Below, piece by piece: positions 25,883 through 34,711 of a DNA stretch of 64,000 bases (positions are counted from its first letter, which is position 1; every line of letters begins with the position of its first letter). The stretch spans positions 1 to 64,000 of the forward strand of contig NZ_JBBKAH010000009.1 of the NCBI RefSeq assembly GCF_037652055.1, written 5' to 3'. The notes beneath the pieces were generated by a model. It had not been told where the DNA came from. It searched no databases and worked only from the letters and a program-made list of their open reading frames with translations. Origin of the DNA: Pelagibius sp037652055. Lineage in GTDB: Bacteria > Pseudomonadota > Alphaproteobacteria > Kiloniellales > Kiloniellaceae. The position numbers and the translations under genes were made by a program.

Positions 25883-25976
25883 CTCGGCGCCGATTTACGA
25901 GTCGCGTGAGCGGTTTGGCCTTCGGCGTTGCCCTGGCCATTGAGGCTAAGTGTAGGATTCCTGCGGTATTTCTTGA

Positions 25977-26040
25977 GCGAATCGGGCGAGTCGGACGTGG
26001 ACAGAGGCGCTGGCGGGGCCTTATAAGTGGCCCGATTCGC
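25977..26040 (+). promoter_or_regulatory. 11-bp inverted repeat in the serS leader
   Basis: GCGAATCGGGC (25977-25987) is matched by its exact reverse complement GCCCGATTCGC (26030-26040), 42 bases apart. A TTATAAG sequence at 26021-26027 lies just before the right arm and could serve as a -10 element. The pair may be paired operators or a long stem in the serS leader RNA. Confidence 0.4.
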
Positions 26041-26068
26041 CTGTAACAAACCCGAGTCGCTTGCCCCT

Positions 26069-27349
26069 ATGTACGACATCAGATGGATCCGCGAGGAACC
26101 GGCAGCCTTCGACAGCGCCATGACGCGACGCGGTCTCGCGGCGCGGTCGGGCGAGGTGCTCGCCCTCGATGCCAGGCGCCGCGAGGCGCAGACCGCGCTG
26201 CAGACGCTGCAGACCCGGCGCAACGAGGCGTCCAAGGCGATCGGCGAGGCCAAGCGCAAGGGCGAGGACGCCGCGGCGCTGATGGCCGAGGTGGCGGGTC
26301 TCAAGGACAAGATGGCCGAGGCGGAAGAGGGCGAGCGCCGGCTGGGCGAGGAACTGCAGGATCTCCTGAGCGGCCTGCCCAACGCGCCGCTGCCCGAGGT
26401 GCCCGACGGCGCCGACGAGAGCGCCAATGTGGAGGTCCGCCGCCACCTGGAGCCGCGCAGGTTCAACTTCGATCCCAAGGAGCACTACGACCTGGGCGAG
26501 GCGCTGGGGCTGCTGGACTTCGAGGCGGCGGCCAAGCTCTCCGGTGCGCGCTTTGCGGTCATGCGCGGCAAGCTCGCCCGGCTGCACCGGGCGCTGGCCC
26601 AGTTCATGCTGGACCTGCACACCACCGAGCACGGCTATACCGAGGTGGCGCCGCCGTTCCTGGTACGCGACGAGGCGCTGTACGGCACCGGCCAGCTGCC
26701 GAAGTTCGCCGAGGACCTGTTCCGCACGACCCACGGCCTGTGGCTGATCCCGACCGCCGAGGTGCCGCTGACCAACCTCGTGGCCGACGCGATCGTCGCC
26801 GCCGAGGCGCTGCCGCTGCGCGTCACCGCGCTGACCCCCTGCTTCCGCTCGGAGGCCGGTTCGGCCGGGCGCGATACCCGCGGCATGCTGCGCCAGCATC
26901 AGTTCGAGAAGGTCGAGCTGGTCTCGGTCACCGCGCCGGACCAGTCGGCCGATGAGCTGGAACGCATGGTGGGCTGCGCCGAGGCGGTGCTGAAGCGCCT
27001 CGGCCTGCCGTACCGCACCATGGTGCTGTCGACCGGCGACATGGGCTTCTCGGCGGCCAAGACCTACGACGTCGAGGTCTGGCTGCCCGGCCAGGACGCC
27101 TACCGCGAGATCTCGAGCTGCTCCAACTGCGTGGACTTCCAGGCCCGTCGCATGAAGGCGCGCTTCCGACCTGAAGGTGAGGATAAGGGTACCCGCTTCG
27201 TGCATACGCTGAACGGCTCCGGCGTCGCGGTCGGGCGCGCCCTGATCGCGGTGATGGAAAACTACCAGCAGGCCGACGGCAGCATCGAAATCCCCGACGC
27301 GCTGCGACCCTACCTGGGTGGGCTGGAGGTCATCGCCGCCGATGGTTGA
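26069..27349 (+). CDS. serS: Seryl-tRNA synthetase
   Basis: Charges tRNA-Ser. A class II synthetase of 426 residues with an N-terminal coiled-coil arm (about 30-105, heptad-rich ARRREAQTALQTLQTRR onward) that grips the tRNA long variable arm. Motif 2 is TPCFRSEAGSAGRDTRGM and motif 3 is GSGVAVGRALIAVMENYQ. The true N-terminus MYDIRWIREEP begins at ATG 26069; 14 upstream codons are not conserved-looking. It is followed closely by surE. Confidence 0.98.
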   Translation: MYDIRWIREEPAAFDSAMTRRGLAARSGEVLALDARRREAQTALQTLQTRRNEASKAIGEAKRKGEDAAALMAEVAGLKDKMAEAEEGERRLGEELQDLLSGLPNAPLPEVPDGADESANVEVRRHLEPRRFNFDPKEHYDLGEALGLLDFEAAAKLSGARFAVMRGKLARLHRALAQFMLDLHTTEHGYTEVAPPFLVRDEALYGTGQLPKFAEDLFRTTHGLWLIPTAEVPLTNLVADAIVAAEALPLRVTALTPCFRSEAGSAGRDTRGMLRQHQFEKVELVSVTAPDQSADELERMVGCAEAVLKRLGLPYRTMVLSTGDMGFSAAKTYDVEVWLPGQDAYREISSCSNCVDFQARRMKARFRPEGEDKGTRFVHTLNGSGVAVGRALIAVMENYQQADGSIEIPDALRPYLGGLEVIAADG

Positions 27350-27354
27350 ACCGC

Positions 27355-28137
27355 ATGGCTAAGGGCACCCTCAATCTCAGGAAGGCGCGGATCCTCGTCA
27401 CCAACGACGACGGCATTCACGCGCCCGGCCTGAAGATCCTGCAGAAGCTCGCCAAGACGCTGAGCGACGACGTCTGGGTGGTCGCGCCGGAAACCGAGCA
27501 GTCGGCGACCAGCCACTCGCTGACCCTGCGCCGGCCGCTGCGCGAACGCCGCCTGGGCGCCAAGCGCTTCTCCGTCGACGGCACGCCGACCGACTGCGTG
27601 CTGATCGCCAAGCACCAGATCATGCGGGACTGTCCGCCGGACATCGTGCTCTCCGGCATCAACGATGGCGGCAACCTGGGCGAGGACGTGACCTATTCGG
27701 GCACCGTCGCGGCGACCATGGAGGCCGCGCTGCTCGGCTTCCGCGCCATCGCCTTCAGCCAGCAGCGCCAGCCCGACGGCTCGGTGCGCTGGAAGGTGGC
27801 CGAGCAGTACCTGGCGGACATCGTGCGCAAGCTGGTCGCCATGCCGTGGTCGAAGGACCTGCTGGTGAACGTAAACTTCCCGGCGGTGGCGCCTGAATCG
27901 GTCACCGGTATCGAGGTCTGCCGCCAGGGGCGGCGCGACCAGGGCACCACGGTGACCGAGGGCGAGGATCCTTCCGGGCGCCGCTTCGTGTGGATCGGCG
28001 GCTACCAGGCCGACGACTCGCGGGACGAAGACACCGACCTGGCGGTCACCGCGCGCGGGGGCATCTCCGTGACGCCGCTGCACCTGGACCTGACGCACCG
28101 GGACACCATGAAACGCATGCGGGGGATATTCGGCTGA
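27355..28137 (+). CDS. surE: 5'/3'-nucleotidase SurE
   Basis: Metal-dependent phosphatase acting on nucleoside monophosphates, linked to stationary-phase survival. The 260 residues contain RILVTNDDGIHAPGL (metal Asp18, Asp19), ETEQSATSHSLTL and VLSGINDGGNLGEDVTYSGTVAAA-like segments typical of SurE. ATG 27355 was chosen over TTG 27346, which overlaps the serS stop. The order surE-pcm-LysM/LytM matches the enteric surE-pcm-nlpD operon. Confidence 0.96.
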   Translation: MAKGTLNLRKARILVTNDDGIHAPGLKILQKLAKTLSDDVWVVAPETEQSATSHSLTLRRPLRERRLGAKRFSVDGTPTDCVLIAKHQIMRDCPPDIVLSGINDGGNLGEDVTYSGTVAATMEAALLGFRAIAFSQQRQPDGSVRWKVAEQYLADIVRKLVAMPWSKDLLVNVNFPAVAPESVTGIEVCRQGRRDQGTTVTEGEDPSGRRFVWIGGYQADDSRDEDTDLAVTARGGISVTPLHLDLTHRDTMKRMRGIFG

Positions 28138-28838
28138 TGGTCGCTTCGCGCAAGATCCGTTTGATTATGGAATTGCGCCGTGCGGGGATCGCGGACACCG
28201 AGGTCCTCTCCGCCATCGAGCGCATTCCGCGTGATGCCTTCACGCCGGAAAGCTTCCGGCATCAGGCCTACGAGAACATGGCGATCCCCATCGGTCAGGG
28301 CCAGACCCTGAGCCAGCCGCAGGTGGTGGCGCTGATGACCCAGGCGCTGCGCGCCAGCCGGCGCACCAAGGTGCTGGAGGTCGGTACCGGCTCGGGCTAC
28401 CAGGCGGCGGTGCTGTCGCGCCTGTGCCGGCGCGTCTACACCATAGAGCGCTTCAAGGAGCTGCTGAAGACCGCCGAGGCGCGCTTCCTCGCCTTGCGCC
28501 TGCACAACATCACCGCGCGCCACGGCGACGGCTGGAAGGGCTGGCGCGAGCAGGCGCCGTTCGACCGCATCATCGTGACGGCCGCGGCGAGCAGCATTCC
28601 CGGCGCGCTGGTCGACCAGTTGGCCGAGGGCGGGCTCATGGTCCTGCCGGTCGGCAAGACCTCGCGCGACCAGGCGCTGCTGCGTCTGACCCGCACGCCC
28701 GAGGGCGTCAAGGAGGAACACCTGACCGACGTGCGCTTCGTGCCGCTGGTCTCCGGCGTTCCCGGCCAGGTCATCAGGGGCCAGGAAGCCCAGGAGGAGG
28801 GCAACGATCAGCTGCAACGGCGGGGAGACGTTGCATGA
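28137..28838 (+). CDS. pcm: Protein-L-isoaspartate O-methyltransferase
   Basis: Repairs isoaspartyl damage in proteins using S-adenosylmethionine. The 233 residues show the substrate loop PIGQGQTLSQP (51-61) and the SAM-binding EVGTGSGYQAAVLS (81-94). It shares one base with the surE stop, and its own stop overlaps the next start, so all three are one transcript. The C-terminus is about 15 residues longer and more acidic than usual. Confidence 0.94.
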   Translation: MVASRKIRLIMELRRAGIADTEVLSAIERIPRDAFTPESFRHQAYENMAIPIGQGQTLSQPQVVALMTQALRASRRTKVLEVGTGSGYQAAVLSRLCRRVYTIERFKELLKTAEARFLALRLHNITARHGDGWKGWREQAPFDRIIVTAAASSIPGALVDQLAEGGLMVLPVGKTSRDQALLRLTRTPEGVKEEHLTDVRFVPLVSGVPGQVIRGQEAQEEGNDQLQRRGDVA

Positions 28839-30115
28839 AAGGGACGGGTCTCGCCTTGAAGTCCGCGGCGCTGCTGTGCTCGGCCCTGGTGCTGGCCGGC
28901 TGCTTCGCGACGCCGAGCTACCGGCCGGTCGGCTACGTGACGCCGAAGGATCCGCCGCCGCTGCCGCTGCGCAAGCCGGCGCCGCCGGCCGACCTTGCCG
29001 GCTGGAGCAGCCCGGCGCCGGCCGGCACCGCCGGCGTCGCCAGCACGCCGCCCGGCATCATCGACGTCGAGGTGCAGGAACTGGCGCCGCAGACCGTGTC
29101 CCAGACGGCCTTGCCGGCGACCCAGCCCGCCGCCTCTCAACCCGCTGCCCCTCGACCCGCCGCCCCACAACCGGCCGTCCAGCAGGTCGCGGCGGCTCCC
29201 GCCGGTGAGCGTCCAGGGGGCGGGCGTCCAGGGGGCGGGCGTTACGTGGTGGCCAAGGGCGACAGCCTCTACGGCATCGCGCGGCGCTTCGGCCTGCCGA
29301 TCCGCGCGGTGATCGACGCCAACGACCTGCAGCCGCCCTATGCGCTGACCGTCGGCCAAGCGCTGACGGTGCCCAACGCGCAGATCCACGAGGTCGCCGC
29401 AGGCGACACCATCTACAACATCGCCCAGCGCTACGACATCGACCGCAGCGAACTGGTGCGGCTGAACGACATCCAGCCGCCCTACACGATTCCGCTGGGC
29501 CAGAAGCTGATCCTGCCGACGCCGGGCTCGGCGGTCGACAACGAGCCGGCGCCGACCGAGGTCGCCTACACGCCGTCGCAGGAGCCGATGGGAGAGCCCG
29601 CGGCCGAGGCGCCGAAGACCGCTGTCACGACCCCGGAATCCGCGGCACCGGCGCCGTCCGTCGTGCGGACGCCGGAGAAGGTCCGCGCGGCGCTGGCCAA
29701 TCCGCCGGCGCGCGCCGGCTCCTCGTTCCTCTGGCCGGTGCAGGGGCCGCTGCTGTCGTCCTACGGCGCCAAGGCCGGCGGCGAGCACAACGACGGCATC
29801 AACATCGCCGCCCCGCGCGGCACGCCGGTGCGCGCCGCCGAGAACGGCGTGGTCGCCTATGCCGGGCAGGAGCTGAAGGGCTTCGGCAAGCTGCTGCTGG
29901 TCAAGCACGCCGACGGCTGGGTCACCGCCTACGCCCACAACGAGGAACTGCTGGTCGCCGCCGGCGACACCGTGCAGCGCGGCCAGACCATCGCGCGGGT
30001 CGGCAGCAGCGGCCACGTCGACCGACCGCAGCTGCACTTCGAGGTGCGCCGCGGCACCCGCGCCGTCAACCCGGAAGCCCAGCTCTCCCCGCGCACAGCC
30101 TCGGCCGCGGATTAG
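28835..30115 (+). CDS. LysM/M23 lipoprotein, NlpD-like, with degenerate LytM site
   Basis: A 426-residue envelope lipoprotein: signal peptide with lipobox LAGC (C23), a Pro/Ala-rich linker, two LysM domains (about 137-180 and 182-228) that bind peptidoglycan, another linker, and a C-terminal LytM/M23 domain (about 305-405). In active M23 enzymes the first zinc site reads HxGxD-like; here it reads NDGIN (N319, N323), and the HxH motif is QLH (Q399, H401). Three of the expected ligands are changed, so it is most likely an amidase activator like NlpD/EnvC rather than a hydrolase. Context with surE-pcm supports this. Confidence 0.9.
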   Translation: MKGTGLALKSAALLCSALVLAGCFATPSYRPVGYVTPKDPPPLPLRKPAPPADLAGWSSPAPAGTAGVASTPPGIIDVEVQELAPQTVSQTALPATQPAASQPAAPRPAAPQPAVQQVAAAPAGERPGGGRPGGGRYVVAKGDSLYGIARRFGLPIRAVIDANDLQPPYALTVGQALTVPNAQIHEVAAGDTIYNIAQRYDIDRSELVRLNDIQPPYTIPLGQKLILPTPGSAVDNEPAPTEVAYTPSQEPMGEPAAEAPKTAVTTPESAAPAPSVVRTPEKVRAALANPPARAGSSFLWPVQGPLLSSYGAKAGGEHNDGINIAAPRGTPVRAAENGVVAYAGQELKGFGKLLLVKHADGWVTAYAHNEELLVAAGDTVQRGQTIARVGSSGHVDRPQLHFEVRRGTRAVNPEAQLSPRTASAAD

Positions 30116-30148
30116 CAGGTTGCTGAAAAAAAGGTTCCGACCTGTGGC

Positions 30149-30253
30149 CCATCCTTCGAGACGGCGCTGACGCGCCTCCTCAGGATGAGGTAGTGCTTGA
30201 AAAGATTGACCTCATGCTGAGGAGCGAGCGGTAGCGAGCGTCTCGAAGCACGA
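30149..30253. repeat. REP-like bipartite repeat D
   Basis: Head-to-head halves: catccttcgagacggcgctg and cctcctcaggatgaggtag, then gacctcatgctgaggagcga and gcgtctcgaagcacgat. It occupies the gap between the NlpD-like gene and the DUF502 gene. Confidence 0.85.
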
Positions 30254-30356
30254 TGTCAATCAGGCCGTCAGGCTTCTTCCAGCGTCTTGCGAGACTGGCC
30301 CCCGAACCTCCCACCAGGTGCTATCCTGTCGCCACCAACAGGTGCGGGAGGAGACC

Positions 30357-30962
30357 ATGGCAACCTGGAGCGGCTTCGTGAAAACCACGGTGATCGGCGG
30401 CATCGTCTTCCTGGTGCCCTTCATCGTGGTGATCTTCATTCTCGGCAAGGCCTTCGTCTTCATGCGCGGCATCGCCCAGCCGCTGACCACCGCCCTGCCG
30501 AGCGTCGATACCGCCGGCGAGATCATTCTGGTGGACCTGCTCGCCGTGGCGCTGATCCTGGCCGTCTGCTTCGTGGCGGGGCTCGTCGCGCGGGCCGCGG
30601 CCGCCGGCCGGCTGGTGAAGGCGCTCGAGGCCCGCGTGCTCTCGCACGTGCCCTTCTATCACTTCGTGAAGGGCATGACCGAAAGCGTCGTCGAGGCCGA
30701 AAGCGATACAGAGATGCGCAGCGTGCTGGTACGCCTTGACGACTACAGCCAGCTCGCCTTCGAGATCGAGCGCCTGCCGAGCGGCGAGGTCGTGGTCTTC
30801 CTGCCGGGCGCCCCCAATCCCTGGTCCGGGGCGGTCTGCATCGTCGCCGCCGAGCGGGTGAGCCCCTTGGACGCCCCCATGCTCGCGGCGGTGCAGAACA
30901 TCAAGCACCTGGGCAAGGGATCGGCAAAGCTGCTCCCGCAGCAGGCTTTGCCGCAGGCATAA
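30357..30962 (+). CDS. DUF502 family membrane protein
   Basis: A 201-residue protein with two membrane segments (about 9-32 and 55-82) followed by a soluble domain. VLSHVPFYHFVKGMTESVV and the later GEVVVFLPGAPNPWSGAVCIV follow the DUF502 pattern (P..Y...K and PxxPNPxSG). Function is unknown. The ATG at 30357 has a strong GGGAGGAG site; the ORF upstream part was dropped on that ground. Confidence 0.82.
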   Translation: MATWSGFVKTTVIGGIVFLVPFIVVIFILGKAFVFMRGIAQPLTTALPSVDTAGEIILVDLLAVALILAVCFVAGLVARAAAAGRLVKALEARVLSHVPFYHFVKGMTESVVEAESDTEMRSVLVRLDDYSQLAFEIERLPSGEVVVFLPGAPNPWSGAVCIVAAERVSPLDAPMLAAVQNIKHLGKGSAKLLPQQALPQA

Positions 30963-31062
30963 TTCGACCGCCGCCGCAGCGAGGCGGCTGGACCGGCCGC
31001 CGGTGCAGCGCCAGACTGCCCCCCTGCGTGATCGGAGCACGCGATCAGGAGGACTGCCGTCC

Positions 31063-31389
31063 ATGCATGTGGTGATTTTTGAAGTCTGGCCGAAGGACGG
31101 CCGCCGCGACGCCTATCTCGACATCGCCGCGTCGCTGAAGGCCGAGCTGGTACAGATCGACGGCTTCATTTCCGTCGAGCGCTTCACCAGTCTGACCGAG
31201 GAGGGCAAGATGCTCTCGCTGTCGTTCTGGCGCGACGAGGACGCGGTGAAGCGCTGGCGCGAACACGCCGAGCACCAGGCCGCGCAGGGCCGCGGCCGCC
31301 ACGAGATCTTCGCCAACTATCGCCTGAGAGTGGCCTCGGTGCTGCGCGACTACGGCCCCAAGGAGCGGGCGGAAGCGCCGCAGCCTTAG
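31063..31389 (+). CDS. Antibiotic biosynthesis monooxygenase (ABM) domain protein
   Basis: A 108-residue ferredoxin-like fold protein: MHVVIFEVWPKDG, YLDIAASLKAELVQIDGFISVERF, SLSFWRDEDAVKRWREHAEHQAAQ. These strand-helix-strand motifs match the ABM/YgiN group, whose members include quinol and heme monooxygenases. Substrate is unknown. The start at 31063 begins the first conserved strand and follows AGGAGG-like bases (ggaggactgccgtcc). Confidence 0.85.
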   Translation: MHVVIFEVWPKDGRRDAYLDIAASLKAELVQIDGFISVERFTSLTEEGKMLSLSFWRDEDAVKRWREHAEHQAAQGRGRHEIFANYRLRVASVLRDYGPKERAEAPQP

Positions 31390-31426
31390 GGATTGAGACA
31401 CGCTCTTCTCACGCCACGTTGACGCT

Positions 31427-31583
31427 GTCGTCCCGGGGCTTGACCCCGGGACCCAATGCCCTGGCCGATTGATCGATCGTGGACAGAGCTTCCCGTGCTT
31501 GCGGCCGGCGGGATGCAACCATCACACCGTATCGCCACGCGCTGACGCCAATGGGCCCCGGGGTCAACCCCCCCGGGACGACA
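31427..31583. repeat. Intergenic bipartite repeat, family H
   Basis: Starts gtcgtcccggggcttgaccc cgggaccc and ends gggccccggggtcaaccc cccgggacgaca, the two ends being near reverse complements around a unique middle. It lies between the convergent ABM and DUF815 genes. It differs in sequence from the REP-like family but shares the two-ended layout. Confidence 0.7.
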
Positions 31584-31594
31584 TCCAGTCTTGC

Positions 31595-32470
31595 TCAATC
31601 CTGCAGCGTCTTGCCCAGGCGTCCCGCGAGATCCTGGATGTACTGCCAGGCGACGCGGCCGGAGCGGGCGCCGCGGGTGACCGACCATTCGCGCGCCTCG
31701 GCGTGGAGCTGGTCCTTGGGCAGATCGAGGCCGTAGCGCTCGGCGTAGCCCTCGATCATCGCGAAGAAGGTGTCCTGGTCGCAGTTGTGGAAGCCGAGCC
31801 AGAGGCCGAAGCGGTCGGAGAGGCTGACCTTCTCCTCCACGGCCTCGGAGGCGTGGATGGCGGTCGAGCGCTCGTTCTCGATCATGTCGCGCGGCATCAG
31901 GTGGCGCCGGTTGGAGGTGGCGTAGAAGAGAACGTTGGCAGGGCGTCCCTCGACGCCGCCTTCCAGCACCGCCTTCAGCGACTTGTAGCTGGCGTCCTCG
32001 CCGTCGAAGCTGAGGTCGTCGCAGAACAGCACGCTGGGTCGGTTCACGCCGCGCAGCCGGGCCAGCAGGCGGGGCAGGGTCGGGATGTCCTCGCGGTGGA
32101 TCTCCACCAGGGCGAGGCGCGGGCCCTCGGGCAAGTCTTCGTTGACCTTGGCGTGGACCGCCTTCACCAGCGACGACTTGCCGGCGCCACGCGAGCCCCA
32201 CAGCAGGGCGTTGTTGGCGGGCAGACCCTCGGCGAAGCGGCGGGTATTGCGGTAAAGCGTCTCCGCCTGGCGGCCGATGCCTTGCAACAGCGCAATGTCG
32301 ACCCGATTTACATGGTGAACCGGCTCCAGCCGGTCGTGTTCGGGGTGCCAGACGAAGGCGTCGGCCCCGTCCATGGCCACCGCAGAAGAGGGCGCAGGGG
32401 CGAGTCGCTCCAAGGCCTCCGCGATGCGCTGGAGAACCGGGAGGAGGTTGTCACTGTCGGGGCTGCTCAT
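31595..32470 (-). CDS. DUF815 AAA-type ATPase
   Basis: A 291-residue P-loop ATPase. Walker A is WGSRGAGKSS (91-100), Walker B-like VLFCDDLSF, and the later FYATSNRRHLMPRDM and SDRFGLWLGFHNCDQ segments are the DUF815 hallmarks. Family members are predicted AAA+ ATPases of unknown process. It is divergent from yajC, which is the usual alphaproteobacterial arrangement beside yajC-secDF. Confidence 0.9.
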   Translation of the reverse strand: MSSPDSDNLLPVLQRIAEALERLAPAPSSAVAMDGADAFVWHPEHDRLEPVHHVNRVDIALLQGIGRQAETLYRNTRRFAEGLPANNALLWGSRGAGKSSLVKAVHAKVNEDLPEGPRLALVEIHREDIPTLPRLLARLRGVNRPSVLFCDDLSFDGEDASYKSLKAVLEGGVEGRPANVLFYATSNRRHLMPRDMIENERSTAIHASEAVEEKVSLSDRFGLWLGFHNCDQDTFFAMIEGYAERYGLDLPKDQLHAEAREWSVTRGARSGRVAWQYIQDLAGRLGKTLQD

Positions 32471-32581
32471 CTATGCTCCAAAGAACGTAACTTAACAGGC
32501 TGAATTTGGCCGCAAAATCTATTGCGGCGCGGGCTTTCGGTCAATCCGCGGTCAGCGGTACGGGCAGGCTTTCCCGTGGCG

Positions 32582-32609
32582 TTGCAATTCGCGCACGTGC
32601 CGTTATAGT
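32582..32609 (+). promoter_or_regulatory. Predicted sigma-70-type promoter for yajC-secDF
   Basis: TTGCAA (32582-32587), 16-base spacer, TATAGT (32604-32609), about 35 bases before the yajC ATG. Both boxes match consensus in four or five of six positions. Confidence 0.55.
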
Positions 32610-32644
32610 CCGCCGGTCTGACTGCTCGGAAGAGGTCTCAAAGT

Positions 32645-33064
32645 ATGCTTATTTCGCCAGCCTATGCCCAGGCTGCCGGTGGCGGTGGAGCGGATATTTT
32701 CCAGTCCCTCCTGCCGATCATCCTCATCTTCGTCGTGTTCTACTTCCTGCTGATCCGTCCGCAGCAGAAGAAGGTCAAGCAGCACCGCGAGATGGTTTCC
32801 GCCCTCAGGCGCGGCGACAAGATCGTCACGGCCGGTGGCCTCATCGGCACGGTCACCAAGATCATCAGCGACACCGAGGCCCAGGTCGAACTGGCCGAAG
32901 GCGTGCGCGTGCGGGTGGTCCGCCACACCATCTCCGACGTGCTGAGCCGCACCGAGGCGGCGCCCGGCGGCGGCACGCAGACCGCGGCCAACGATGCCGG
33001 CGGCAAGCCCAAGAGCCTGCTCGGCAGCCTGTTCGGCGGCAACAAGCCCGGCAACAAGTCCTGA
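32645..33064 (+). CDS. yajC: Preprotein translocase subunit YajC
   Basis: Small SecDF-associated membrane protein. Of 139 residues, a single membrane helix (about 19-40; LLPIILIFVVFYFLLIRPQQKK) ends in the IRPQQKK motif, followed by GDKIVTAGGLIGTVTKI, the family core. The C-terminal 40 residues are a Gly/Ala-rich tail. It heads yajC-secD-secF. Confidence 0.96.
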   Translation: MLISPAYAQAAGGGGADIFQSLLPIILIFVVFYFLLIRPQQKKVKQHREMVSALRRGDKIVTAGGLIGTVTKIISDTEAQVELAEGVRVRVVRHTISDVLSRTEAAPGGGTQTAANDAGGKPKSLLGSLFGGNKPGNKS

Positions 33065-33079
33065 TCCCCTGGAAGTCCT

Positions 33080-33097
33080 GATCCCCCTTGGGGGGTC
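33080..33097 (+). other. Compact hairpin between yajC and secD
   Basis: GATCCCCC, two-base loop, GGGGGGTC, all pairs complementary with one G/T wobble. No T-run follows, so it may set mRNA processing or uneven expression of yajC and secD rather than end transcription. Confidence 0.4.
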
Positions 33098-33125
33098 GGG
33101 ACGGCTCTGGAAAGCGCCCTAGCCG

Positions 33126-34700
33126 ATGGTTCATCTGCCCCGCTGGCAAGTCATCCTGATTCTCCTGGTCGTGCTGGCCGGGGTCGTCTTCGCCGCGCCC
33201 AACCTGCTGCTGACCCGCGACCAGGCGACGCAGATGGCCGACGAGGGCAGCGTGATTCCGCACCAGCAGATCAGCCTGGGGCTGGATCTGCGCGGCGGCG
33301 TCTACCTGCTGGCCGGCGTCGATCTGGCCTACGCCTTCGAGAAAGATCGGGAGAACCTCGCCGACACCGTGCGCAGCGCCCTCAACGAGGCGGGCATCGG
33401 CTACCGCGAGCTCGGCCTCGTCAACGACGCCGTCCGGGTGACGCTGGAGAACGCCGACGACGCCAGCGACGCGCGCCAGGCGATTAACCGCGTGCAGACC
33501 GGCGTGCAGATCGAGGGTGTCGGCGAGCAGGGCATGAGCGTCGCCTACACCGAGGCCGAGATGCGCCAGCGCACCGACGAAATCATGTCGCAGGCCATCG
33601 AGGTGATGCGCCGCCGCATTGACGACACCGGCACGCGCGAGGCGGCGATCCAGCGCCACGGCGACGACCGCATCATCATCCAGGTGCCGGGCCTGGACGA
33701 CCCGCAGCGCCTCAAGGCGATCATCGGCACGCCCGCGGTGCTGAGCTTCCGCTTCGTGAACGAGAACGTCTCGCCGAACGGGCAGATTCCGCCGTCGTCC
33801 GAAGTGCTGCCGGCGGCCGACGACGCGCGGGCAGGACCCGCGGCCTACGTGGTTAGCAAGCGCATCATGGTCAGCGGCGACCATCTGACCGACGCCACCT
33901 CGGGCTTCGACCAGAACAGCCGCCCGGTCGTGAACTTCGCCTTCGATACCCTGGGCGCCAAGCGCTTCGGCGACGCCACCCGCGAGAACGTCGGCAAGCT
34001 CTTCGCCATCATCCTGGACGAGAAGGTGATCTCCGCGCCGGTGATCAACGAGCCGATTACCGGCGGGCGCGGCATGATTTCCGGCAACTTCACGGTGGAG
34101 ACGGCCAACGACCTGGCGCTGCTGCTGCGCGCCGGCGCGCTGCCTGCACCGGTCACCTATCTGGAAGAGCGTACCGTGGGCCCGGGCCTCGGCGCGGACT
34201 CGATCCTGGCCGGCGAGATCGCCTCGGTGTTGGGCCTCGTCTTCGTGGTGGTCTTCATGGTGCTGGCCTACGGCCTGTTCGGTGCCATGGCCAGCGTCGC
34301 GCTGATGGTGAACCTCATCCTGCTGATGGCGGCGCTCTCGGTGCTGCAGGCGACGCTGACGCTGCCGGGCATCGCCGGCATCGTGCTGACCATCGGCATG
34401 GCGGTCGACGCCAACGTGCTGATCTTCGAGCGCATCCGCGAGGAAGTGCGCAACGGACGCGGGCCGGTGACCGCCGTCGACGCCGGCTACCGCCGCGCCC
34501 TGTCGACCATTCTGGACTCCAACCTGACGACGCTGATCGCCGCGCTGCTGCTGTTCCACTTCGGCTCCGGCCCGATCAAGGGCTTCGCCGTGACGCTGTC
34601 GCTTGGCCTGATCACCTCCATGTTCTCGGCCATCATGGTCACCCGCCTGATGGTGGCGACCTGGCTGCGCCGCCGGCGGCCCCAGGCCCTCGCGATCTAG
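33126..34700 (+). CDS. secD: Protein translocase subunit SecD
   Basis: Proton-driven accessory subunit that helps pull proteins out of the Sec channel. The 524-residue protein has an N-terminal membrane helix, the GLDLRGGVYLL motif (56-66), a large periplasmic P1 region, and five C-terminal membrane helices including GIVLTIGMAVDANVLIFERIREE, with the functional Asp. It is followed 11 bases on by secF. Confidence 0.97.
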   Translation: MVHLPRWQVILILLVVLAGVVFAAPNLLLTRDQATQMADEGSVIPHQQISLGLDLRGGVYLLAGVDLAYAFEKDRENLADTVRSALNEAGIGYRELGLVNDAVRVTLENADDASDARQAINRVQTGVQIEGVGEQGMSVAYTEAEMRQRTDEIMSQAIEVMRRRIDDTGTREAAIQRHGDDRIIIQVPGLDDPQRLKAIIGTPAVLSFRFVNENVSPNGQIPPSSEVLPAADDARAGPAAYVVSKRIMVSGDHLTDATSGFDQNSRPVVNFAFDTLGAKRFGDATRENVGKLFAIILDEKVISAPVINEPITGGRGMISGNFTVETANDLALLLRAGALPAPVTYLEERTVGPGLGADSILAGEIASVLGLVFVVVFMVLAYGLFGAMASVALMVNLILLMAALSVLQATLTLPGIAGIVLTIGMAVDANVLIFERIREEVRNGRGPVTAVDAGYRRALSTILDSNLTTLIAALLLFHFGSGPIKGFAVTLSLGLITSMFSAIMVTRLMVATWLRRRRPQALAI

Positions 34701-34711
34701 GAAGCAACGCC

